DNA of 64,000 nucleotides from contig NZ_CP013854.1 of NCBI RefSeq assembly GCF_001698125.1, positions 496,001 to 560,000 of the forward strand. The letters run 5' to 3'. The notes under the pieces are model-generated. The model did no database searches. It was not told where the DNA came from and was given only the letters and a program-made list of their open reading frames with translations. How positions within the stretch are numbered: position 1 is the first letter of the stretch; each line of letters starts with the position of its first letter. This document shows, in pieces, positions 17,709 to 24,667 of this stretch. Both the position numbers and the translations under genes were made by a program. The stretch is from Pseudonocardia sp. HH130630-07. Lineage in GTDB: Bacteria > Actinomycetota > Actinomycetes > Mycobacteriales > Pseudonocardiaceae.

Positions 17709-17783
17709 GCCGCGGGTCGTACCCGGCTGGTCCGTCGTGTCCACACGGTGCGGCGTCCGCACAGCCGTCGTGATCGGACATCT

Positions 17784-17821
17784 GGCTGCGTCCGGTGCCA
17801 TCAGCGGCACCGGACGCAGCC
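17784..17821 (+). terminator. strong hairpin downstream of the tautomerase operon
   Basis: A perfect 16-bp stem (17784-17799 paired with 17806-17821) encloses the 6-nt loop ATCAGC. It lies 75 bp after the tautomerase stop. There is no T-run, which is usual in high-GC actinomycetes. Confidence 0.8.
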
Positions 17822-17926
17822 GATCCGACGATCGACGGAGCAGAGCCGGGACGTCAGCGGATGCTGATCCCCCAGTCCCTGGCCGGCATCGGGAACACGG
17901 GTGCCGCGACCCCCTACGCTCCACGG

Positions 17927-18643
17927 ATGCCCAGCTCCCGCCGCGAATCGATCACCACACCGGACGGCACCTTCGACGCCTACTGCGCGCTGCCCGACGC
18001 CACCGCGGCCCCCGCCGTCCTGGTCTTCCAGGAGGTCTTCGGCGTCAACGACAACATCCGGGAGCTGTCCGACCGGCTCGCCGCAGCCGGGTTCCTGGCG
18101 CTCGCACCCGACGTGTTCTGGCGCATCGAGCCGCACTTCGAGCGCAAGGACGAGTCCGGGCTGTCCGACGGCTTCGCGATGGTCGGCCGGCTGGACTTCG
18201 GTCTCGTCGGGGCCGACGTCACCGCCACCATGGCGCACGCGCTGTCCATGCCGGAGTGCGACGGCACCGTCGGCGGCGTCGGGTTCTGTCTCGGCGGGAC
18301 GCTCGCGTACCTGCTCGCCACCGAGGCCAGGGTGGACGGTCGCGGGCCGGACGCCGTCGTCTCCTACTACGGATCGGCGGTCAACGGCATGCTCGGCTCC
18401 GCGGACCGCGTCGAGTGCCCGGTCCTGTTCCACTACGGCGCGAACGACCCGTACATCTCCACCGGACAGATCGACGAGGTCGAGCAGGCGCTGGGCGGCC
18501 GGCCCGACGTCACGGTGCACCGCTACGACGCGGGGCACGCGTTCGCCAACTTCGACGCTCCGTCGCTGTACGACGAGACGGCCGCCGCCCTGGCCTGGGA
18601 CCGGACGCTGCGCTTCCTCGACGGGCGGCTGCGCCCGTCCTGA
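17927..18643 (+). CDS. dienelactone hydrolase family protein
   Basis: A 238-residue alpha/beta hydrolase. It shows VFQEVFGVNDNIRELSDRLA, the nucleophile elbow GVGFCLGGTLAY with Cys as nucleophile, and the catalytic His in YDAGHAFANFD. These match carboxymethylenebutenolidase (dienelactone hydrolase), which opens lactone rings in aromatic degradation; many homologues act on other esters. The ATG at 17927 is used, since upstream in-frame codons cross the preceding terminator region. It sits near a tautomerase and an SDR, loosely suggesting a catabolic neighbourhood. Confidence 0.88.
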   Translation: MPSSRRESITTPDGTFDAYCALPDATAAPAVLVFQEVFGVNDNIRELSDRLAAAGFLALAPDVFWRIEPHFERKDESGLSDGFAMVGRLDFGLVGADVTATMAHALSMPECDGTVGGVGFCLGGTLAYLLATEARVDGRGPDAVVSYYGSAVNGMLGSADRVECPVLFHYGANDPYISTGQIDEVEQALGGRPDVTVHRYDAGHAFANFDAPSLYDETAAALAWDRTLRFLDGRLRPS

Positions 18644-18647
18644 CCTG

Positions 18648-18836
18648 CTCAGCCGGCCGAAGGCCCGCCGTGCGCAGCGCAACGGCCACGGCGGTCCAGG
18701 CGGGGACGGCGGCACCGACGAGCGACAGCGTGTAGATCAGGACCGCGCCGGTGAGCATTCCGTCGACCGCGCGGGGGTGGCGGCGGATCCAGGAACCCGG
18801 TCGGTCCGTCCCACCGTTCGACTCGTCCGCTGCCAC
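18648..18836 (-). pseudogene. remnant of a sensor-kinase-type membrane N-terminus (tentative)
   Basis: Reading from a GTG at 18836, the frame gives SWIRRHPRAVDGMLTGAVLI, followed by a further hydrophobic stretch. This resembles the start of an actinomycete histidine kinase: an arginine-rich turn, then transmembrane helices. It loses recognisable character near 18650 and runs antisense into the dienelactone hydrolase. No kinase domain follows. It is probably a leftover fragment; it could also be a small membrane protein. Confidence 0.35.
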
Positions 18837-18889
18837 GATCCGGAGTATCCCGGGCGGCAGGCGTTCCGGGTGGGCGGCGGGAGGCACCG

Positions 18890-19684
18890 GTGCGGCAGAA
18901 CCTGACGGAGGACGTCGAACTCGCCATCGCGGCGGCGCGCGCCGGTATGGCGGCGCTGGCGCGCAGCGGCCGCGGCGGGTTCGACCGCACGCCGAAGTCC
19001 GGCGACGACTTCAGCACGCCCGCCGACGTCGCCGCGGAGCGCGCCGTTCGTGCCACGATCGCGCAGCGGTGTCCCGGCGACACGATTCGTGGGGAGGAGC
19101 TGCCCGGCACCGACGGCGCGGGAGCTCGGGTCTGGTTGGTCGACCCGCTCTGCGGCACGCGGAACTTCGCGTCGGGCAGCGGCGCCTGCTGCACGAACGT
19201 CGCCCTCGCCGTCGGCGGAACGCCGGTCGTCGCCGCGGTCGGCGACCTCGGGATGGACGGCGTCTACTGGACCGACGGTCGCGTGGCAGCCATCCGCGAC
19301 CGGTCCGGGGACCGGCCCATCCGGCCGGGCACCGCGAACCGCATCGTCGAGGTGAACGCGGACGGCGCCGACGACGTGACCGGGCCCGCGCTCGTCGGCA
19401 GCCGACGTTTCCGCCGGTGGATGACGCCGCGGGTGAGCGCGACGACCCTCTCCCTCGCGTGGGTCGCCGCCGGGTCGCGGATCGCCTACGTCAGCGACGG
19501 CGATCTGCGCCGCAACCTGCACTTCGCCGCCGGGATCGCCCTGTGTCTGGGAGCCGGTTGCCTGGTGACGGACCTCCGGGGCGGGAACGTGGACTCCGGG
19601 GCCGGGCTGCTCGTGTCCGCCGGACCGGAGGTGCACGCCGACCTGGTGGATCACGTAGCAGCGGTCCGATCGGTGCTCCCGTGA
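18890..19684 (+). CDS. inositol monophosphatase-like protein with altered metal site
   Basis: A 264-residue member of the IMPase/FBPase/CysQ superfamily. The N-terminal SGDDFSTPADVAAERAV and the GEE motif (TIRGEELPG) are conserved. The signature WLVDPLDGTxNF reads WLVDPLCGTRNF, so a metal-binding Asp is replaced by Cys. The C-terminal WDxAAG motif reads LHFAAG, so a second metal/substrate Asp is also lost. It may therefore be non-catalytic or use different chemistry. The start is a GTG at 18890 with GGGAGG upstream. The gene stands alone. Confidence 0.75.
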   Translation: MRQNLTEDVELAIAAARAGMAALARSGRGGFDRTPKSGDDFSTPADVAAERAVRATIAQRCPGDTIRGEELPGTDGAGARVWLVDPLCGTRNFASGSGACCTNVALAVGGTPVVAAVGDLGMDGVYWTDGRVAAIRDRSGDRPIRPGTANRIVEVNADGADDVTGPALVGSRRFRRWMTPRVSATTLSLAWVAAGSRIAYVSDGDLRRNLHFAAGIALCLGAGCLVTDLRGGNVDSGAGLLVSAGPEVHADLVDHVAAVRSVLP

Positions 19685-19700
19685 ACGGACGCCGGACTCG

Positions 19701-20060
19701 TCACCCACCACGACCGTGGATCCACCGCACCGCCTGCACTCCCGCACGGGACAACCGGTAGTCGCGCGGTGTTCTCCGGAACCAGCCGCGGCGACGGTGC
19801 TCCACTAGACGTGTCTCGACCCATCCGTGGTGTTCGAGGCGACGCAGTACCCGGGTGACCGCGACCGGAGAGAGGCCGGTCGCCCGGGCGAGATCCGCTA
19901 TTCCGCTCCAGGACGGTGCGCTCGCGAGCGTCACGGCGAGCCGCCGCTCCGCACGGACCGCGGTCCCGCACGCCCGCCGCGTGCACACCACCGGTGCCGG
20001 AGAGGGCACGGACAGCTCCATCCGCGTCCCGCAGACGTGGCAGGTCCCCCGAATCTTCAT
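19701..20060 (-). CDS. zinc-ribbon/winged-helix regulatory protein
   Basis: A 119-residue protein. It opens with a CxxC (CHVCGTRMEL) and then CTRRAC, which could form a small zinc ribbon. A MarR-like winged helix follows (WSGIADLARATGLSPVAVTR, then VLRRLEHHGWVETRLV). A regulatory DNA-binding role is likely; the target is unknown. The ATG at 20060 is used, and a GTG at 20075 is an alternative. It is divergent from an XRE regulator and convergent with the IMPase-like gene. Confidence 0.6.
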   Translation of the reverse strand: MKIRGTCHVCGTRMELSVPSPAPVVCTRRACGTAVRAERRLAVTLASAPSWSGIADLARATGLSPVAVTRVLRRLEHHGWVETRLVEHRRRGWFRRTPRDYRLSRAGVQAVRWIHGRGG

Positions 20061-20105
20061 GACGTCTGAATTCACCTCTCGATCACCATGTCTGCGCGCA
20101 TTGCG

Positions 20106-20183
20106 TCCTTCGGACGAAGGAGACCGCGCATCACCGGCCACGCCCAGGAACCGAAACCCCCATCACCCGAACCGAAACCCCCA
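20106..20183. repeat. palindrome and two 15-bp direct repeats in a divergent regulator promoter
   Basis: GAACCGAAACCCCCA occurs at 20148-20162 and again at 20169-20183, a 21-bp period equal to two helical turns. TCCTTCG-GA-CGAAGGA (20106-20121) is a separate palindrome. They lie upstream of the XRE gene and are likely protein-binding sites. Confidence 0.6.
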
Positions 20184-20251
20184 CCGGGCTCCGGAACGCC
20201 GCTATGCTTCGATCCGACCACCGACGTCCTTCGCACGGGAGTCACCACCCG

Positions 20252-21454
20252 ATGGCCCGCCCCAGGAATCCCCGTACGGCACCGAATCTGGCGGACCATC
20301 GGCGCGCTCTGGGAATGACCCAGGAACAGGTCAGCGAGCGACTCGGCATCTCCGTCGAGATGATCCGGCGACACGAACGCGGTGATTCGCGGCCCGGCGA
20401 GCGATTCCGGCGCGGGTACGTTCGGCTCTACCGGGCGACCGAACGCGATCTGGGGCTCACCGCGCCGGGCGGCGGCTCGGCTGCCACGCAGGATCCGCCC
20501 GTCCTGAGCATGCCGGTGGCGGTCCGGGCGGGTGACCGGCTCGGGCCGGACGATCTCCCCGGGCTCCACCGCCACATGCGGCAGCTCGTCGTCCTCGACA
20601 ACCAGTTCGGCGGGAACGAGCTCGTCCGGGTCGCCGGGCGGTTCCTCCGCTCGCTGACCCGCCAGGTGGGTGCCGGCCTGTTCGAGCCGACGATCCGCAC
20701 CGATCTGTACGCCGCCATCGGCGAGCTCGCGGAGATCACGGGCTGGCTCGCCTTCGACGCCGGCCGTCACGATCTGGTGCGGCGGATGAATCAGGAATCG
20801 CTGTACTACAGCCGGCTGGCCGGTGATACGTCGGTCGAGCTACTCACCGTGCAGAACGCCGGCATGCACGCGGGCCACCTCGGCCGCGCGTACGAGGCGC
20901 TGCAGCTCGCCGAGTCCGCCCTGTCCGGCCCGTACCGTCTCTCGCCCCGGCTGCGGGCCCTGTTCCTCGTCCGCAGGTCCCGTGCACTGGCTCAGGGTGG
21001 CGACCGGGCCGCGTTACGAACCCTCGACGAGGCGATGTCGCTCTACGACGATGGCGTGAGTGCGTCCGATCCACAGTGGGTGTGGTGGATCGACCAGCGC
21101 GAACTGTGGTGGCACGAGGCGATGTGCCGGTCCGACCTCGGTGACACGTCCGGCGCGCTCGACGCGTTCGCACGATCCGCGGACGCGGTGTCCGCCGGGG
21201 AGACCCGCAGTAGGTTCACCCACTGGGCATACCTGGCGCGGGCGCAGGTCAAGGCCCGGTCGTGGGCCGACGCACGGGTCACACTGGATGTTCTCCAGCC
21301 CCTCGCGCTCCACGTCGCGTCGGATCGCACCGCGGCGGTCATCAGGGCCGCGACCGCCGAGCTGCGGGAGCTCGGAGCGACCGCACCGGCGGACGTCGTG
21401 TCGCAGGCGATCCGCCTGGACACCACGGTGGCGGAGGAACTCGGAGCAGGATGA
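20252..21454 (+). CDS. XRE-type helix-turn-helix regulator with TPR-like C-terminus
   Basis: A 400-residue protein. The N-terminal Cro/C1-type helix-turn-helix (~12-65) contains HRRALGMTQEQVSERLGISV and RRHERGDSRPG. The long C-terminal part is made of helical repeats resembling TPRs (RAYEALQLAESAL, LRALFLVRRSRALAQGG, and others), as in the actinomycete NsdA/regulatory ATPase-less family. Such proteins often respond to development or peptide signals. The ATG at 20252 gives a clean HTH N-terminus. An alpha/beta hydrolase gene follows after 72 bp. Confidence 0.8.
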   Translation: MARPRNPRTAPNLADHRRALGMTQEQVSERLGISVEMIRRHERGDSRPGERFRRGYVRLYRATERDLGLTAPGGGSAATQDPPVLSMPVAVRAGDRLGPDDLPGLHRHMRQLVVLDNQFGGNELVRVAGRFLRSLTRQVGAGLFEPTIRTDLYAAIGELAEITGWLAFDAGRHDLVRRMNQESLYYSRLAGDTSVELLTVQNAGMHAGHLGRAYEALQLAESALSGPYRLSPRLRALFLVRRSRALAQGGDRAALRTLDEAMSLYDDGVSASDPQWVWWIDQRELWWHEAMCRSDLGDTSGALDAFARSADAVSAGETRSRFTHWAYLARAQVKARSWADARVTLDVLQPLALHVASDRTAAVIRAATAELRELGATAPADVVSQAIRLDTTVAEELGAG

Positions 21455-21526
21455 CAGCCGGACCGAGCCCTCCGTGCACCGGTTCGGAGAACGATCCGGG
21501 CGACCCGTCGGAACCTGGGAGGACGT

Positions 21527-22390
21527 ATGCCCGACCTGCTGGTCGATGTGGACGGCACGCGGCTCGATGTCCGTGTCGCCGGGGCGGGGGCACCCGCCGT
21601 GGTGTGCATGTCGGCGCTCGGCGGAGCCCACGACTACTGGCGCGACGTCGCCCGGATGCTGAGCGAGGAGACGACCGTCGTCACCTACGCCCGGCCGGGC
21701 CTCGGCGACAGCGACCGCCTACCCGCGGCGGAGACCGCCCTTCCCCGCGACGGCGGCTGGCTGGCCGCCCAGCTGCGGTCGCTCCTCCGGCGTGCCGGGA
21801 TCGTCGCACCGTACGTCCTGACCAGCGGTTCGATCGGCGGCTTCATCATCGATCAGTTCGCCGCCAGATGGCCCGACGAGGTCGCGGGGCTCGTACTCAA
21901 CGACCCGACCGGTCCTCGCCCGTTCGTCGGTCTGGCGGACCCGGACCGTCCGTACGCGACCAATGACGGTGATCTCGCCGATGCCGACGAGGGTGGCGTG
22001 ACCTTCTCGGGCGATCTGCTGCGGACCTTCCTCTCGGTGCCCGCACCCGCCAACCGCGACGGCAGGTACGTGGTGCTGTCGTCCGCCGTGGGCCGATGGC
22101 TCCGCTCCGAGCCGGCCGACTGGCACCGGCCCCTGACCCTCGCCGAGGTCGACGCCCAGTGGGTGGAGATGCAGGTCGAGTGGACCCGGCGTCTCTCGGC
22201 ACTGCATGTCGTCGCCGACACCGCCGGGCACCACATCTATCGCGACGCGCCGGCGCTGACCGCGTTCGTCGTCCGTGAGGTCGTGGATGCGGCCAGGCGG
22301 CGGCGGCCGGTCCGGATCGACCGTGACGCGCTCGCGGCGGTCGCCGGTCACCTGGCCGGACCGGATCCCGGCCGACGCCGAACGAGCTGA
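21527..22390 (+). CDS. alpha/beta hydrolase
   Basis: A 287-residue hydrolase. The oxyanion-side motif is VVCMSALGGAHDYW, followed by VVTYARPGLGDSD. The nucleophile elbow reads LTSGSIGGFIIDQFA, a slightly unusual Ser-Gly-Ser-Ile-Gly rather than Gly-x-Ser-x-Gly. A candidate catalytic His is in VVADTAGHHIYRDAP. The substrate is unknown. The ATG at 21527 has GGGAGGA just upstream. It follows the XRE-TPR regulator and is probably under its control. Confidence 0.8.
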   Translation: MPDLLVDVDGTRLDVRVAGAGAPAVVCMSALGGAHDYWRDVARMLSEETTVVTYARPGLGDSDRLPAAETALPRDGGWLAAQLRSLLRRAGIVAPYVLTSGSIGGFIIDQFAARWPDEVAGLVLNDPTGPRPFVGLADPDRPYATNDGDLADADEGGVTFSGDLLRTFLSVPAPANRDGRYVVLSSAVGRWLRSEPADWHRPLTLAEVDAQWVEMQVEWTRRLSALHVVADTAGHHIYRDAPALTAFVVREVVDAARRRRPVRIDRDALAAVAGHLAGPDPGRRRTS

Positions 22391-22419
22391 GCGGTGCCGG
22401 GTCCGGAACACCACCTCGA

Positions 22420-22953
22420 TCAGCACTCGCCGAGAACCGTCCGTCGCCATTGCGCTGTCCGGGGGCGGGTGAAGGCGTACGGCGAGTCGGCCGGTGTGCA
22501 CAACGACGCGCGGCTCCCCGCAGAACTGCGTACAGGAGGCGTCGGTGGCGGGTGACCCGTCCGTTCGATCAGCGTCGCTCGATCGCGCCGGAACAGGATC
22601 TCCTGGTCGGTTCGACGGAGCACTCCTTCCGGGCGCACCCCGTAGTGGGCGACGTGTGCGCCCTCCTCCCTGAGCGCGCCGCAGTAGGGCCCGAACCAGC
22701 GGAGCAGTCCGTCGAGCGACGCGCAGCCGCACGCGACCGGACTGTGCAGGGCCGGGATGCCGGTGAGCAGGAAGGCGTCGGCGGTCGGTGGATCCGGCCG
22801 GGTCACGTGGTGCTCGGCCGTCATGAACCGGACGATGTGCTCGGCCCGTTCGGTGAGAACCGACGACACGTACGGACCGACCCAGTCGCGGTGCCCGGCG
22901 GGCTGCTGGAACTCCAGCCGCCAGACCGACGAGAGACCGGTCGCGTCGTCCAC
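22420..22953 (-). CDS. hypothetical protein of a phage/mobile-element type
   Basis: About 177 residues from a GTG at 22953; an ATG at 22992 is also open. It reads SVWRLEFQQPAGHRDWVGPY, later CGCASLDGLLRWFGPYCGAL and VLRRTDQEILFRRDRATLIE. This pattern resembles small hypothetical proteins common on actinophages and integrative elements, with a VYRLE...GPY opening and a CGCxSLxxLxxWF centre. That resemblance is from memory and not from a search. The biochemical role is unknown. It lies next to the tRNA-Asn gene, which fits a decayed integrated element. Confidence 0.55.
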   Translation of the reverse strand: MDDATGLSSVWRLEFQQPAGHRDWVGPYVSSVLTERAEHIVRFMTAEHHVTRPDPPTADAFLLTGIPALHSPVACGCASLDGLLRWFGPYCGALREEGAHVAHYGVRPEGVLRRTDQEILFRRDRATLIERTGHPPPTPPVRSSAGSRASLCTPADSPYAFTRPRTAQWRRTVLGEC

Positions 22954-23226
22954 ACACCAATGATGGCGGTGCCTCGCCGAGCGTCGCATCAACTCCGGTC
23001 GAGCAGCTCCGCGAATCCGTGCTCGACCCGCGGCCGGTGACCATCATGTCGGCGGCCTCGAAGCAGCCTCACGGCTGGCCCGCTGGATGAACCTGAGCCT
23101 CGACCGCTCGTCCGGCGACACCGGCGCCCTGGAGAACGAGTCGCTACCCGAGCTCGTAGTTACGGAATTCTCGAGGGACAGACATGGGTCAAAGACTGAC
23201 GAAAATCGTCGACCCCAGAATGAGAG
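22954..23226. other. non-coding stretch on the 3' side of tRNA-Asn, locally AT-richer
   Basis: No supported gene. From about 23150 to 23226 the sequence is noticeably less GC-rich than its surroundings. Immediately after the tRNA (minus strand) lies GACGA-TTT-TCGTC, framed by GGGTC/GACCC, a probable tRNA terminator hairpin. No clear attachment-site repeat or integrase was found. Confidence 0.4.
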
Positions 23227-23298
23227 CTCCTCCGATTGGACTCGAACCAATAACCGCCCGATTAACAGTCGGGTGCTCTGCCATTGAGCTACGGAGGA
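23227..23298 (-). tRNA. tRNA-Asn (GTT anticodon)
   Basis: The minus strand folds into a complete cloverleaf. The acceptor stem is TCCTCCG/CGGAGGA, the D-arm GCTC-AATGGCA-GAGC, the anticodon stem CCCGA/TCGGG with loop CTGTTAA (anticodon GTT), and the T-arm ATTGG-TTCGAGT-CCAAT. The discriminator base is G and no CCA is encoded. It sits inside the segment bracketed by the two IS copies. Confidence 0.97.
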
Positions 23299-23469
23299 CC
23301 GTTCTTCGCTCCCGGAGCCCTGCTCCGGCAACGGGTGAAACTCTACAACACCCCCCGCAACCGTCTCACGACCCCCCGCTCCCACCACGTCCACGCAGGT
23401 CGGGCAGGGTCCGGGTACCAGCAGGAGGCACCGGAGCACCCGGGTACCGTCGCCGTGGGAGGTGAGGGA

Positions 23470-23667
23470 ATGGTCAGGTTCCTCGTGGGGGTCGCCGTCG
23501 GATACGTCCTCGGCACCAGGGCCGGGCACGAGCGCTACGAGCAGCTCGTGCGCGTCTACCACCGGACCGTGGACCATCCCGCGGTGCAGGGCGCGGCGGG
23601 CATCGCCCAGGCCGGCGTGGAGAGCGTGATCGGCCGGGTCCGCGGCGAGCGCGACGGACGCCCCTAG
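23470..23667 (+). CDS. YtxH-like small conserved protein
   Basis: A 65-residue protein starting MVRFLVGVAVGYVLGTRAGH, then ERYEQLVRVYHRTVDHP. The N-terminal hydrophobic helix with GYVLGTRAG is characteristic of small actinobacterial YtxH-type proteins, which are probably membrane-associated. The function is unknown. The ATG at 23470 has GGGAGGTGA just upstream. The much longer upstream open frame overlaps the tRNA and is not used. Confidence 0.75.
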   Translation: MVRFLVGVAVGYVLGTRAGHERYEQLVRVYHRTVDHPAVQGAAGIAQAGVESVIGRVRGERDGRP

Positions 23668-23676
23668 GACACCGGG

Positions 23677-23704
23677 GTCGTCCCGCGGCGTACCGCGGGA
23701 CGAC
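23677..23704 (+). terminator. hairpin terminator after the YtxH-like gene
   Basis: A perfect 12-bp stem, GTCGTCCCGCGG/CCGCGGGACGAC, with loop CGTA begins 10 bp after the stop codon. A second potential hairpin follows at about 23714 and is interrupted by the IS. Confidence 0.85.
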
Positions 23705-23723
23705 CCGTCCGGCGCTGGAGGGC

Positions 23724-24621
23724 CTAGGGCGTGTCTCCCAATGCGCGGAGCCAGGTGACGATCGCCTTCAGGACGGCGCCGCCGCGGAAGGTCAGGGCGA
23801 GCTTGTCGTAACGGGTGGCCAGCCCGCGCCACTGCTTGACGTGGCAGAACCCGCACTCGACGACGTTGCGGTTTCGGTAGTCGACCGGATCGAATGCGGG
23901 CGGTCGGCCACCGCGTGAGCCCCGTCGTTTGCGGTGTCCCTGCTGGTCAGAGGGCTCCGGAATGACAGCGATGATCCGGCGCTCGCGCAGGTGCCGGCGG
24001 ATCGCGCGTGAGGAGTAGGCCTTGTCCGCGCGCACGCGTTCAGGCCGGGTCCGGGGTCGTCCCGGGCCCGGTCGGGCGATGCTCAGGCGCGCCATCAGGT
24101 GCGGAAACATTGGCGAGTCGCCGCCCTGGCCGGGGCCGAGGAGGACCACCAGCGGGCGGCCGTGCCCGTCAACGAGCTGGTGGATCTTCGTCGACAGCCC
24201 TCCGCGGGACCGTCCCAGCGCGTGATCTGCTGGTTCGGCGAGCAGATTCGTGTAGTTCGATCCGGCCCCCTATGTCGCGCTTGAGGGTCGCGGCGTGCTG
24301 GTGGGCACGGATGATCGTGGAGTCCACGCTGACCGCCCACCCGAGCACCTCGGCGGCGTCGGCCTCGACCAGAAGAGCAGCCAGGATGTGGTCCCAGGTG
24401 CCGTCGCCGCTGTAGCGGCGGTGCCGCTTCCACAACGTCTGCCACGGCCCGAACTCGGCTGGGACGTCGCGCCAGGGAAGCCCGCACCGATACCGGTAGA
24501 TGATCCCCTCGATCACCCGGCGGTCATCGCGGAACGGGCGCCCGCGACGACCCTCGGAGGAGGGCAACAGCGGCGCCAGACGGGCCCACTGGGCATCAGT
24601 CAGGACAGCGGTACGCGGCAC
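23724..24621 (-). CDS. IS5-family transposase, orfA + orfB joined by frameshift (copy 2)
   Basis: Same organisation as copy 1: the first frame is 24169-24621 and the second frame ends at 23724, with the switch at five G (coding strand, 24266-24270). The DDE segments (SVDSTIIRAHQHAA; RADKAYSSRAIRR; NVVECGFCHVKQW) are intact. Small differences from copy 1 include GRPFRDD for GCPFRDD and LKRDIGG for LKRDTGG. The stop TAG is borrowed from the CTAG target duplication. Confidence 0.85.
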
Positions 24622-24667
24622 CGATCAAGCATCGCGCACCCCGGTCCGCCTATCTGGGAGACACGCC
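23728..24667 (-). mobile_element. IS5-family (IS427-like) insertion sequence, copy 2
   Basis: A 940-bp element, nearly identical to 9925-10864 (about eight substitutions), in the same orientation. Both termini read GGCGTGTCTCCCA inward. It is flanked by CTAG on both sides (23724-23727 and 24668-24671). It lies between the YtxH-like gene and the molybdoenzyme operon. Joining the flanks across one CTAG restores GCTGGAGG-N7-CCTCCAGC, so the target was the loop of a hairpin. Confidence 0.92.

Noticed and set aside
23044-23856. 270-codon minus-strand frame crossing the tRNA-Asn and the IS edge
   Set aside because: It passes through the tRNA gene, a terminator and part of an IS, with no recognisable domain.
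9925-24667. Composite transposon with the two IS as its ends
   Set aside because: Each IS copy carries its own CTAG on both sides, and the outer flanks are not a distinctive duplication. Independent insertions explain the data better, although excision by homologous recombination remains possible.
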